The position numbers and the translations under genes are program-made. From a virus, in the IMG/VR virus record IMGVR_UViG_3300020172_004459, positions 1-36,359 of that record: a DNA stretch of 36,359 nt. The stretch is one strand, 5' to 3'. Below, one piece after another: positions 15,229-23,380 of this stretch. A model generated the notes under the pieces. The model did no database searches, was not told the origin of the DNA, and saw nothing but the letters and a program-made list of their open reading frames with translations. Each line of letters begins with the position of its first letter. Within the stretch, counting starts at the first letter, position 1.

Positions 15229-16062
15229 ATGCTCTTCAAACTACATCGATCCAACGGCGCACTGAACAGTCCTGCTATTTTTGCAGCAGTAGAACAGGGT
15301 ATTCGTGCGGCTGGTCATAATGTCACAGAATCTCAAGCAGATATCGAAGTTATTTGGTCAGTATTATGGCAAGGACGCATGAAGCCTAATCAGTTGATCT
15401 ACGAACGATGTATAAAAAATAAAAAACCAGTAATGATCATTGAAGTAGGTAATCTAGTTCGAGGGCAGACCTGGCGTTTAAGTTTTGATCATATAAATGG
15501 TCTAGGAAAATTTGCCAATGACCGAAATTTAGACTCTGCTAGACCTAAAAAATTAGGTGTTGAATTAAAACCAGAAAAATTTCATAGGTCAGATAAGATC
15601 CTTTTGGCCTGTCAACATGAACACAGTCTACAATGGCAATCTCAACCAAGGATGGATCGTTGGGCCGAGTTTATGATAGCTAAAATAAGAGAATATACTG
15701 ATAGAAAAATCGTAGTAAGGCCTCATCCAAGATCCCCATTCATGCTGAACGTCAAGGGTATTGAAATTTCTAGACCAAAAGCTGTCAAAGGCAGTTATGA
15801 TAATTTTGATTTTTCTGATGATTTCCACTGCGTTGTGAATCATAATAGCGGCCCGGCCATACAGGCTGCGATGAACGGAACTCCAGTCATAACTGACTCT
15901 ACTAGCTTGGCCTACCCAGTCAGTGGCACATTGTCTAATATCGAATCTATAAAACTACCTGATAGAGAACAGTGGTTTTTGCGTCTTTGTCACACTGAAT
16001 GGACCGTACCTGAGATCGTTTCCGGAGTTCCGATAAGTAGATTGGTTGAATCTCTGAATTAA
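15229..16062 (+). CDS. GT-B-like capsule-type transferase (paralogue C)
   Basis: 277 aa. It shares with the proteins at 9055 and 11311 the block IREYTDRKIVVRPHPRSP, CVVNHNSGPAIQAAMNGTPVITD and LPDREQWFLRLCHTEWTVPEIVSG. RPHP and NHNSGP are the probable nucleotide-sugar loops. It stands last in the sugar cassette, just before the replication block. The upstream stretch has no ribosome site. Confidence 0.7.
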   Translation: MLFKLHRSNGALNSPAIFAAVEQGIRAAGHNVTESQADIEVIWSVLWQGRMKPNQLIYERCIKNKKPVMIIEVGNLVRGQTWRLSFDHINGLGKFANDRNLDSARPKKLGVELKPEKFHRSDKILLACQHEHSLQWQSQPRMDRWAEFMIAKIREYTDRKIVVRPHPRSPFMLNVKGIEISRPKAVKGSYDNFDFSDDFHCVVNHNSGPAIQAAMNGTPVITDSTSLAYPVSGTLSNIESIKLPDREQWFLRLCHTEWTVPEIVSGVPISRLVESLN

Positions 16063-16066
16063 ATCC

Positions 16067-16095
16067 TTGACTTTTTGTTGAGAATTCGCTAAAAT
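16067..16095 (+). promoter_or_regulatory. Strong sigma70-like promoter, start codon at predicted +1
   Basis: TTGACT, 17 nt, TAAAAT: five of six bases match in each hexamer with ideal spacing. Six bases separate the -10 hexamer from the ATG at 16102, placing +1 on the A of the ATG. No Shine-Dalgarno is present. It would drive the whole uvsW operon by host polymerase. Confidence 0.75.
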
Positions 16096-16101
16096 GATAA
16101 T

Positions 16102-17298
16102 ATGTCAAAGCCTTCACACGTAGAAGATATATTTTTAGAATTTTTTGATTTGGTTATACAGGGAAATTTTTCCTTACAGAACCAAGACTTCTCTGCGTCG
16201 TTGAGCTTTCATAAACAGATAACCCTAGGTAATCAACTGACCGCTAATCAAGCGAATTTTCTGCTGAAAATATTGAAAAAATATCAGTCAGATTCTAAAA
16301 TCCACGGACTCGATTACAACGATCAACTGTCACACCCGCTGTGGAAAACAGCTTTTAGGAAATTAGATCTCAGCAAAAAAATATGGATAGAAAATTCACC
16401 AGAGCGTGGGATAGAAATACTTTTAAAATTTCCCTTTTCGTTGAAAGACACCTTTGATAAAGAAATTTCCAGCAGAAGAGACGTTTTTTCTTTAGGAAAA
16501 TGGGATCCAGAAAAAAGACTACGAGTCTTAGAGCTACATGAGTGTAATGTTATTCAGCTCAATGAATTTGTCAACTCACATTCTTTTGAAATAGACGAAA
16601 GTTTTAGATTCTTGGTTAGTCAAGTGGAAGAAATATGGGCCGAACAAGAAGAGCTCATACCTCGTTGCGAAATAGTTCGAGGTAAAGTTGAAATTTTTAA
16701 TTACACTGATGATGCCAAGTCTTTTTTTGAAAAAGCCCGTCAAGAAGATATCAGCAAAGATCTATTTTTAGCCAAAGGCATGGGATACATTCTAAAAAAT
16801 CAAGAAGAGTCGTCGTCGAAATTAGAAAAAATCTGTAGTATCGATCAGAATTTTTTCTGGTTAAAATCTAATTACGATTTTTTTGAAATTTTTTCTAAAG
16901 TCGACGGTGTTTCGGCTGTGGTGTTAGATCGCAATACCAAAGATGTAGTGACTTGGTTGAAAAAATTTGTCGAGGATGCTGACGATTTTGGTATTTCTAG
17001 AAATGACATCAAGATCTGTTTCAGAGAGAGCAGTGATGCGCCTTCGTCTCTGAACTCTTGGATAAAAGAAAATCAGCTGGGCGGAAAAGTAGATCAAGGT
17101 AAGATACTGATATTTTCCCATAAGCCTGCCAAGTGGTTGTTTAAAAATGATATTGATGTTAAAATTATAGCAGTAAACAGTTTTACTCCGGTAAATGAAC
17201 CGTTATGTCAATCATGGATAGATTCACATCCGTGTGTGTTCTATATTGGAGATATTAAACCTACAGCTCCGAGGATGAAAAAGATTGTCAACCTGTAA
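16102..17298 (+). CDS. Large unknown protein upstream of uvsW
   Basis: 398 aa; no family recognised with confidence. It is rich in Lys, Glu and Phe, with no membrane segment or signal peptide. The N-terminus reads EDIFLEFFDLVIQGNFSL; the C-terminal third (AVVLDRNTKDVVTWLKKF, KILIFSHKPAKWLF, VKIIAVNSF) alternates strands and helices like a degenerate nucleotide-binding fold. It is the first gene of the operon, overlapping uvsW by 14 nt, so a role with the UvsW helicase or DNA replication is a fair inference. Possibly translated from a leaderless mRNA. Confidence 0.8.
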   Translation: MSKPSHVEDIFLEFFDLVIQGNFSLQNQDFSASLSFHKQITLGNQLTANQANFLLKILKKYQSDSKIHGLDYNDQLSHPLWKTAFRKLDLSKKIWIENSPERGIEILLKFPFSLKDTFDKEISSRRDVFSLGKWDPEKRLRVLELHECNVIQLNEFVNSHSFEIDESFRFLVSQVEEIWAEQEELIPRCEIVRGKVEIFNYTDDAKSFFEKARQEDISKDLFLAKGMGYILKNQEESSSKLEKICSIDQNFFWLKSNYDFFEIFSKVDGVSAVVLDRNTKDVVTWLKKFVEDADDFGISRNDIKICFRESSDAPSSLNSWIKENQLGGKVDQGKILIFSHKPAKWLFKNDIDVKIIAVNSFTPVNEPLCQSWIDSHPCVFYIGDIKPTAPRMKKIVNL

Positions 17299-18739
17299 AA
17301 TCATTATCAAAGACGAAGTCAACATCAAGTGTGATGGTTTGGCCGTTGAAGCACGGAGAAAAATTGTCAACAAACTAAAATACGATCTTCCCTATGCTCG
17401 ACACATGCCAGCCTACAAGCTAGGTCGATGGGACGGCACAAAAACATTCTTTGGAATAGGTGGAAATGGTTATCTTGCACACCTAGATGTGATCTTGCCT
17501 ATAATCGAAGAAAGCGGATATGATATCGAAATCGAGGATCTACGTCATCCTATTAAACTAGATCTACAGGCCATTGATGAAAATTATTGGGCTAATCAAG
17601 GAAAGACCTGGCCAGAAGGTCACTTAGAAGCAGGCAAACCAATAGTGCTGAGAGACTATCAATACGATGTCGTAAATAAGTTTTTAGAAAATCATCAAAG
17701 CCTACAAGAAGTGGCTACCGGTGCAGGTAAGACTATAACTACTGCTACACTCAGTCACTTGTGCGAACCATACGGGCGCACAATGGTAATCGTTCCTAAT
17801 AAATCACTGGTTGTTCAAACCGAAGAAGATTATCGTAACCTAGGACTAGACGTTGGTGTTTACTTTGGCGATCGCAAAGAATTAAATCGTACACACACTA
17901 TCTGTACATGGCAGAGCCTAAACGTGTTAGATAAAAAAAGCTATGACGATGATACGCTGTCATTAGCTGAATTCTGCGAAGGAGTCGTGGCAGTAATTAT
18001 CGACGAAGTTCATCAGGCCAAAGCAGAAGTATTGACAAAATTACTAACGCAGAATTTTAAAAACTGCGTAATTAGATGGGGATTGACGGGAACAGTACCT
18101 AAAGAACAATGGGAATTTCAAAGCCTATTAGCCAGCATCGGGCCAGTGATTAACCGAGTCACTGCCTATGATCTCCAACAGAAAGATGTTCTGGCGAATC
18201 TAGAAATCAATATTTTACAGACCAATGACGTTCAGGTATTTAGAAGCTATCAAGACGAACACACATATCTAGTCACAGATCAGACTAGACTGGCGTGGAT
18301 GGCTGAAAAAATCAAAGAAATTTCACTTAGTGGAAATACACTAGTGTTAGTTGGAAGAATAGAAACCGGAAAATTTTTAACTGATAATCTTGTCGATTCT
18401 GTTTTTATCAGCGGTGCAGTAAAATTAGACGACCGAAAGGAAGAGTATGATGAAATTAAAACAAGTGATGGCAAGATTATTGTGGCGACTTATGGTGTGG
18501 CCGCTGTGGGTATTAATCTCCCAAGGATTTTTAATCTGGTTCTTGTTGAACCCGGAAAGAGCTTTGTCCGCGTTATACAAAGCATTGGGCGAGGCATTAG
18601 AAAGGCAGAGGATAAAGACTTCGTACAAATCTGGGATATCACCTCAGCCTGCAAGTATGCTAAAAGGCATCTCACCGAACGTAAAAAGTTCTATAAAGAA
18701 GCCAAATACCCCTTTACATTGACCAAGGTATCAGTATGA
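17285..18739 (+). CDS. uvsW: UvsW DNA/RNA helicase
   Basis: SF2 helicase of the T4 UvsW type, which unwinds R-loops and branched recombination intermediates and helps switch replication to the recombination mode. 484 aa. An N-terminal DNA-binding domain contains GRWDGTKTFF; Q-motif-like LRDYQYDVV; Walker A ATGAGKT at 144-150; DEVH at 240-243; LTGT; the C-terminal RecA domain ends in QSIGRGIRK. I place the start at TTG 17285, with GAGGA 9 nt upstream, because no earlier in-frame ATG exists before the conserved N-terminus. Confidence 0.94.
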   Translation: MSTCKIIIKDEVNIKCDGLAVEARRKIVNKLKYDLPYARHMPAYKLGRWDGTKTFFGIGGNGYLAHLDVILPIIEESGYDIEIEDLRHPIKLDLQAIDENYWANQGKTWPEGHLEAGKPIVLRDYQYDVVNKFLENHQSLQEVATGAGKTITTATLSHLCEPYGRTMVIVPNKSLVVQTEEDYRNLGLDVGVYFGDRKELNRTHTICTWQSLNVLDKKSYDDDTLSLAEFCEGVVAVIIDEVHQAKAEVLTKLLTQNFKNCVIRWGLTGTVPKEQWEFQSLLASIGPVINRVTAYDLQQKDVLANLEINILQTNDVQVFRSYQDEHTYLVTDQTRLAWMAEKIKEISLSGNTLVLVGRIETGKFLTDNLVDSVFISGAVKLDDRKEEYDEIKTSDGKIIVATYGVAAVGINLPRIFNLVLVEPGKSFVRVIQSIGRGIRKAEDKDFVQIWDITSACKYAKRHLTERKKFYKEAKYPFTLTKVSV

Positions 18740-19443
18740 TTTTTAATTTTTTAAACAAAGAAAAGATCAAGTTAGATGCATATACCATAGTCGGCGATCT
18801 TATCGATGTAATACCTCCTACTCTTAGTAAAAATAATTTGCCAGAATGGTACAGCAGATTGCCCAAGGGCGGTGAAATACCTAATGTCAGACACTGTTCA
18901 GGATTTAAAGACTTACACAATGAAGGAATATTGATAAGAGCATGGTCGGACATGGAAATTGAAATTAGTCCAGACGAGTCCGTAGCATTTGATGTAGCCT
19001 GTAAGGATGAACTAAAAGATCCCATCGAAAGACATGATATTAAAAATCAAGCCACTGGGGCTTGGCCCGGATATACTAATCTCAAATTGGTTTCACCTTG
19101 GTGGTTCAAATGTAACAAGCCTGTAAAGTGGGCTATGTTACCGCCAGTGTGGCATACCAAAGATCCGCTAGATTGGATGGTGGTTCCTGGTATGTTAGAA
19201 TTTAAATATCAACATGCCACCAATGTCAATCTGCTGTTTAAATTAAAATCGGAGCCATTTATGGTACGTATCAAAGCAGGACAGCCCTTGGTTCACATGG
19301 TTCCTATGTTCGACGAGCCATGGGAATTAGATGTAAAAGCCATGGATATCAGCGATTGGAAACGACATTTCGCTCGCTGGAATCATAGTTTCGATCTGGT
19401 CTATCAAAAAACCAGAGCACTTGTACAAAAGAGATCACAATGA
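18736..19443 (+). CDS. Unknown protein after uvsW
   Basis: 235 aa, ATGA overlap with uvsW. No confident family; the middle (ATGAWPGYTNLKLVSPWWFKC, MLPPVWH, WMVVPGMLEF) with many Trp and Pro suggests a beta-rich fold and recalls a DUF6065-like pattern, a weak impression. Conserved placement in the replication operon suggests a phage-core role, but none can be assigned. Confidence 0.75.
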   Translation: MIFNFLNKEKIKLDAYTIVGDLIDVIPPTLSKNNLPEWYSRLPKGGEIPNVRHCSGFKDLHNEGILIRAWSDMEIEISPDESVAFDVACKDELKDPIERHDIKNQATGAWPGYTNLKLVSPWWFKCNKPVKWAMLPPVWHTKDPLDWMVVPGMLEFKYQHATNVNLLFKLKSEPFMVRIKAGQPLVHMVPMFDEPWELDVKAMDISDWKRHFARWNHSFDLVYQKTRALVQKRSQ

Positions 19444-19946
19444 GAATTTTAACATTAAACAACCGAGCATTTGACTTAAACGAATTACCAGACGAGGTAG
19501 ACGAAGATACTAGATTTTCAGTCTTAGATAACAGTAATCCGCATGATCCAGATTTCTTTTTTATGCCTTTAATTTTTCTAGAATCGTTTAACAGTCCAGC
19601 GATTTTATTGAAAGTCGGAGGACACGAAGTGCAGATGCCTCTAGATTGGTGCATGGTAGTAGGAGACAAAGAGTGCGGATTAGATCCAGAAGTCCTGCCG
19701 TTGACCAGTATCAACGAACGAGGGTTTGATGCATTTGTATTCAATCCTATCGGAGGATTTCGAGCAGAGTACATGTCTATAGAAATAGTCAACATATATC
19801 AAGACGTTCGCTGGTATTTTCCTAAAATGAAAAATGGACAATTACTCACTGTACCATTGCACGAAGGAGAAAATCCTCCTTGCGTGTTTTTCGTCAAAGA
19901 AGTCAGTAGACAGAGCGAAATATTACAGTTACATAAACTAATATAA
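19440..19946 (+). CDS. Unknown acidic protein
   Basis: 168 aa, overlapping its upstream neighbour by ATGA. Not recognised. It is acidic in the first third and beta-rich, with PLTSINERGFDAFVFNPIGGF and RWYFPKM as its most distinctive stretches. No catalytic motif, zinc site or membrane segment seen. Confidence 0.72.
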   Translation: MRILTLNNRAFDLNELPDEVDEDTRFSVLDNSNPHDPDFFFMPLIFLESFNSPAILLKVGGHEVQMPLDWCMVVGDKECGLDPEVLPLTSINERGFDAFVFNPIGGFRAEYMSIEIVNIYQDVRWYFPKMKNGQLLTVPLHEGENPPCVFFVKEVSRQSEILQLHKLI

Positions 19947-19955
19947 AGGAATTCT

Positions 19956-20312
19956 ATGAAAGCAGGAAAAGTATGGGGTCAAACAGAACTCCTTGAAGCC
20001 AACGGTGTATTAGAGTTTCATCGTATTGAAGCCAAGAAAGGCGGCACATGTTCAAAACACAAACACAAATTTAAGTGGAATGGATTCTTTGTAGAAAAAG
20101 GAGAAATGATCATTCGTGTTTGGAAAAATAACTACGACTTAGTTGACGAAACACTACTAAGAGCAGGTGAATACACAAAAGTAGCACCTGGAGAATTTCA
20201 TCAGTTTGAAGCAGTAACTGACTGTGTTGCCTTCGAACTTTATTGGGCAGAGTTTGACCACGACGACATTGAGCGTGAAACTGTAGGATTTGCAAAAAAT
20301 GGGAAATCTTAA
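19956..20312 (+). CDS. Cupin-domain protein
   Basis: 118 aa single cupin. Motif 1 is visible as GGTCSKHKHKFKWNGFFVEKGE (two His and a Glu as metal ligands) and motif 2 as GEYTKVAPGEFHQFEA (His). The metal-binding set looks complete, so a metal-dependent sugar or small-molecule enzyme or binder is likely. AAAGGA precedes the ATG. It resembles the cupin half of the fusion at 8294 only in fold. Confidence 0.8.
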   Translation: MKAGKVWGQTELLEANGVLEFHRIEAKKGGTCSKHKHKFKWNGFFVEKGEMIIRVWKNNYDLVDETLLRAGEYTKVAPGEFHQFEAVTDCVAFELYWAEFDHDDIERETVGFAKNGKS

Positions 20313-20565
20313 ACCTGGAGCATCTTATCGGTATCGATTAGATCGAGGCACAGTATATGCACAAGACAAAGACACTCTCGACGAAGAGGCTATTGGTTGG
20401 GAGTATGACTCGCGAACAGAAGACGGTAGACCTTTGATCGACCACATTCGTGATGATAAACTTTGGGGAGACATTCGACGAGCTGCTAAAACGAACCCTC
20501 TCTTGCAAGAAGCGTTAGATCGTGCTAAAATAATATACGAACTGAGCAAAAAAGATGAGCAATGA
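20299..20565 (+). CDS. Conserved-looking small phage protein
   Basis: 88 aa from ATG 20299; a TTG at 20290 is also in frame. The pattern is LKPGASYRYRLDRGTVYAQD, IGWEYD, then an Arg/Lys-rich helix ending LDRAKIIYELSKKDE. It has the look of a protein common in T4-type marine phages, from memory, with no known function. It overlaps both neighbours by 11-14 nt. Confidence 0.72.
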   Translation: MGNLKPGASYRYRLDRGTVYAQDKDTLDEEAIGWEYDSRTEDGRPLIDHIRDDKLWGDIRRAAKTNPLLQEALDRAKIIYELSKKDEQ

Positions 20566-21019
20566 ATTTAAACTAAAAGACATTCTTGCAGCCATTGATC
20601 TTGACGGCAAGGAAGTCTGGGATGAACTCACCGACGAGCAGAAAAAAAGTGTGGTGTTTTTTACCTTGAATAGATATATTTCAAATGTGCAAGGAAGCCG
20701 AGAATTAAAAGAACACTATCTCCTAGTAGGAAACGAAAGATTTAATAAAAATCTTTTCTCAGTCATGAGCAAACATCCGAAACTTACATGGCAACTAGCA
20801 TGTTCTTGTAGCCACGAAAGTCGAAAGATTCAGTATCATGAATGGTTAGGAGTGAAAAAAGAAAAAAATAAAAAGGTTTCTTTTCTCGCAGAACTTTTTC
20901 CTAACATGAAAATCAGCGATGTTGAAACGCTAGCAGAGATAACCACTGATAAAGAAATCAAACAATATTGTGAATCATTAGGTTGGGATAAAAAACAGAT
21001 ACATGCAATCAAGCTATAA
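20555..21019 (+). CDS. Unknown phage protein
   Basis: 154 aa, mostly helical, basic. Distinctive blocks: FKLKDILAAIDLDGKEVWDELTDEQKKSVVFFTLNRYIS, KHPKLTWQLACSC and FLAELFPNMK. I cannot assign it; by position beside the zinc-finger protein and UvsW it may be a replication accessory factor. It does not resemble T4 gp62. Confidence 0.72.
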   Translation: MSNEFKLKDILAAIDLDGKEVWDELTDEQKKSVVFFTLNRYISNVQGSRELKEHYLLVGNERFNKNLFSVMSKHPKLTWQLACSCSHESRKIQYHEWLGVKKEKNKKVSFLAELFPNMKISDVETLAEITTDKEIKQYCESLGWDKKQIHAIKL

Positions 21020-21686
21020 ATGCGAATATTGCCAGAAAGAGTTTGTCAAAGAAAAAACTTTGGCTGTGCATGTCTGCGAACAAAAACGTAGACACTTGAG
21101 CAAAACAGAAAAACATGTTCAGGCTGGCCTGTTGACATATCAGAGATTTTATGATATAACACAAAAAGGCAAGAATAAAAAAACATTCGATGATTTTGCT
21201 GAAAGTCCGTACTATACTGCCTTTGTAAAATTTGGTAGTTTTTTAGTCAACACTTCACCGGTATATCCAGAAAGGTTTATTGACTTTGTTATAAAAAGCG
21301 GAGTGAAGTTAGATCACTGGTGCCGAGATGAGTTGTATTATACCTATGTTACTGATTTGATCAAATCGGAGCCTGCTGACGGAGCGATCCAGAGATCTAT
21401 TAAAACTATGATGGACTGGGGTGACAGCAATACGGCATCATGGGAACATTATTTTCAATATGTAAATCTAAATCGAGCCACACATGATATTAGAGAAGGA
21501 TTAGTTAGTCCTTGGTTAGTGTTAAATACCAAGTCAGGCAAAGATATGTTAAAACGTATGAATGATGAACAGTTAGAAATCATTTCCCCGATTATCGATC
21601 CGCAACATTGGATGCGTAGATTCAAATCATTGCCTGCTGATGTAGAATTAGTCAAAGATATCATCAAGGAGGCTAAGATACTGTGA
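21003..21686 (+). CDS. Zinc-finger protein, probable DNA-associated
   Basis: 227 aa. The N-terminus is a C2H2/C3H-type finger: YKCEYCQKEF, 9 residues, then HVCEQKRRH (Cys at 7 and 10, His and Cys near 23-25, further His). The remainder is helical with TFDDFAESPYYTAFVKFG and VSPWLVLN. A single finger at the N-terminus of a helical phage protein suggests nucleic-acid binding, but the target is unknown. The start ATG 21003 lies inside the upstream gene. Confidence 0.78.
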   Translation: MQSSYKCEYCQKEFVKEKTLAVHVCEQKRRHLSKTEKHVQAGLLTYQRFYDITQKGKNKKTFDDFAESPYYTAFVKFGSFLVNTSPVYPERFIDFVIKSGVKLDHWCRDELYYTYVTDLIKSEPADGAIQRSIKTMMDWGDSNTASWEHYFQYVNLNRATHDIREGLVSPWLVLNTKSGKDMLKRMNDEQLEIISPIIDPQHWMRRFKSLPADVELVKDIIKEAKIL

Positions 21687-21913
21687 TGACCCGAAAACCT
21701 AAAGAAGAACCAGTTGTAGAAGAGTTAGCAGAAAATGAAGAATTTATTTCAAGAGATGATATTGACATCGAAGTAATGAGTACCTATGATGATCAGCCAG
21801 CAGTCTATGTTAAATTCACAGGATTTGACGATGAGGAAGATGCAGAAGAGTATGCTAATTTTTTAGCAGAAACGCTTCCTTTATTATTATTTGAAAGCAC
21901 GAGATTACAGTAA
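21686..21913 (+). CDS. Small acidic protein
   Basis: 75 aa. The ATG at 21686 overlaps the upstream stop as TGATG; GTG 21683 is the alternative. Strongly acidic (EEPVVEELAENEEF, DDEEDAEEYANFL). Unknown function; it immediately precedes the mini-DnaE gene (TAATG overlap), so the two are co-translated. Confidence 0.75.
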   Translation: MTRKPKEEPVVEELAENEEFISRDDIDIEVMSTYDDQPAVYVKFTGFDDEEDAEEYANFLAETLPLLLFESTRLQ

Positions 21914-22491
21914 TGCCTGACATTGATATAGATTTTGTTGACAGAGAACAAGCACTGAGCCTATTCAATGCGACGGTCGCCAGCAGGATCGATAATGATA
22001 GATTAATCAAACATAATACTGGAATATATCTACATAAGGTTCCTGTGGATCCAATCTCGGGACTTTGTTCTATAGACTACGAGTCGGCCGAAGAACAAGG
22101 TTACTTTAAAATAGATTTTCTAAACGTAGGTATGTATAAAGGAGTTCGCGACGAAGAGCATCTTATTCAATTGATGAATACAGAACCTTTATGGGATCTT
22201 CTAGAACAAGACGACTTTAGTAATCTGCTTTTTCATGTAAACGGACACGGTTCGATACTAAGACAAATGAAACCTAAAAGCATAGAACAATTGGCAGCGA
22301 TTATCGCAATGATACGCCCGGCCAAAAGACATCTAATAGGAAAATCGTGGGACGATGTAATAATAGAAGTTTGGACTAAGCCTACGAACAAAGAATACTA
22401 TTTTAAGAAAAGTCATGCCACAGCCTATGCAGTAGCCATAGTTGTGCAGATGAACCTAATCTGTGAAAGCATTAGTTATGGGTATCAATAA
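21913..22491 (+). CDS. Miniature DnaE-like (DNA polymerase III alpha) protein
   Basis: 192 aa. Its three conserved blocks match bacterial DnaE in order. PDIDIDF at residues 2-8 equals the DnaE PDxDxDF motif holding two catalytic Asp. YFKIDFLNV around 64-72 equals VKFDFLGL, with the third Asp (68). VNGHGSILRQMKPKSIEQLAAIIAMIRP equals the fingers block, and KKSHATAYA around 165-173 equals NKSHAAAYA. About 60 residues replace the roughly 150 between the catalytic motifs of DnaE, and there is no PHP, tau-binding or OB domain. A phage with a T4 layout is expected to have its own family-B polymerase, so the role is unclear: accessory, decoy or terminal transferase. Confidence 0.75.
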   Translation: MPDIDIDFVDREQALSLFNATVASRIDNDRLIKHNTGIYLHKVPVDPISGLCSIDYESAEEQGYFKIDFLNVGMYKGVRDEEHLIQLMNTEPLWDLLEQDDFSNLLFHVNGHGSILRQMKPKSIEQLAAIIAMIRPAKRHLIGKSWDDVIIEVWTKPTNKEYYFKKSHATAYAVAIVVQMNLICESISYGYQ

Positions 22492-22985
22492 TGGCTAAAA
22501 TAAAGAACCCATTGCCGATGACCGTAGAGTGGAAAGGATCTAATGGTAGAGAATTTTATCTTGACAATCAGATCAAAAAAAATAAATGGTCTATCGGTGC
22601 AGAAGTTGGTGTAAGATTCGGGAGAACTTTATTTTATCTCTTAGACAACAATCCTAGACTACAAATGTATGCTATAGATATAGATATCTCTCAATTTTAT
22701 TCTTCTCAGATAAAGGAAAAATACGGAGATCGTATTATCGCATTAGAAGGAAATAGTTCTCTAGTAGCTGAACATATTCTTACAAAATTAGATTTTGTTT
22801 TTATAGACGGAGCACACAGTTATAAGGCTGTGATGAAAGACTTAAAAGCCTATGCTCCAAAAGTCAAACAAAAGTGCGGATTGCTAGGGCATGATATCGA
22901 TTATCCATCAATACAGAAAGCATTGAAAGATTCTTCAATAGATTATGAAGTTGGGCCGGATAACGTATGGCAGCAAAAAATCTAG
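22491..22985 (+). CDS. Class I SAM-dependent methyltransferase
   Basis: 164 aa. SAM motif I reads IGAEVGVRFGRTLFYLL, followed by MYAIDIDI (acidic end of strand 2), FIDGAHSYKAVMKDLKAY (motif IV with Asp and His, as in Methyltransf_24 and TylF-type O-methyltransferases) and GLLGHDIDYPSI. Likely an O-methyltransferase on a sugar or small molecule. It begins TAATG after the mini-DnaE and ends in a terminator shared with a convergent gene. Confidence 0.82.
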   Translation: MAKIKNPLPMTVEWKGSNGREFYLDNQIKKNKWSIGAEVGVRFGRTLFYLLDNNPRLQMYAIDIDISQFYSSQIKEKYGDRIIALEGNSSLVAEHILTKLDFVFIDGAHSYKAVMKDLKAYAPKVKQKCGLLGHDIDYPSIQKALKDSSIDYEVGPDNVWQQKI

Positions 22986-22994
22986 CTGCTTTTT
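22970..22994 (+). terminator. Rho-independent terminator
   Basis: A GCAGC/GCTGC stem with a 10-nt A-rich loop is followed by five T residues (22990-22994). It overlaps the methyltransferase stop and closes the uvsW operon. The stem is short. Confidence 0.55.
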
Positions 22995-23353
22995 CTCACT
23001 AACGTAATTGATTTACGTTTAATACGTTTTACAATAATATCGTTTAGGCTAGTACAGGGACCTAAAACTACCTTTACATCTTTAGTGCTAAAATTTCTAA
23101 TAGCGTATCTAAAGTCTATTATATCTTTGTTTAAGAAGATATTGATAGGAATCTGTCTGTTAGATTCCCACCACCAAATTTCGCCTAGTTCTAAAAACTT
23201 TTTCTTTTCATCGTCAGAGCGTATGCTGGCGTAATCATACATACTAGTCACCTGAGCATCTTGGTTGATAACGATGCCCACATACTCTTGGGCTACATGT
23301 GTTAAAACCGATATAAAAGGAAAATTTTCCTGTAAGTTTTCTGTGATTCTCAT
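22982..23353 (-). CDS. Unknown phage protein
   Basis: 123 aa from ATG 23353; an in-frame TTG at 23386 is less likely because it would run into the divergent gene. The order is RITENLQENFPFISVLTH, VGIVINQDAQVTSMYDY, LGEIWWWESNRQIPINIFL, KVVLGPCTSLNDI, ending basic. It looks like a conserved T4-type marine phage protein, from memory; no function known. It is the only leftward gene in the replication block. Confidence 0.72.
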   Translation of the reverse strand: MRITENLQENFPFISVLTHVAQEYVGIVINQDAQVTSMYDYASIRSDDEKKKFLELGEIWWWESNRQIPINIFLNKDIIDFRYAIRNFSTKDVKVVLGPCTSLNDIIVKRIKRKSITLVRKSS

Positions 23354-23354
23354 A

Positions 23355-23362
23355 GATAAATA
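23355..23362 (+). promoter_or_regulatory. Late-type promoter GATAAATA
   Basis: GATAAATA (7 of 8 to the late consensus) lies 18 nt before the ATG at 23381, which has an AAAGG ribosome site. It fits late expression of a structural-type gene placed among early replication genes. Confidence 0.6.
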
Positions 23363-23380
23363 TTGCAAAGGTAAGCTAAC

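Noticed and set aside
21913-22491. Truncated host dnaE picked up by accident
   Set aside because: The ends are intact, TAATG coupling is perfect on both sides and the motifs are kept while the space between is shortened, so it looks selected, not decaying.
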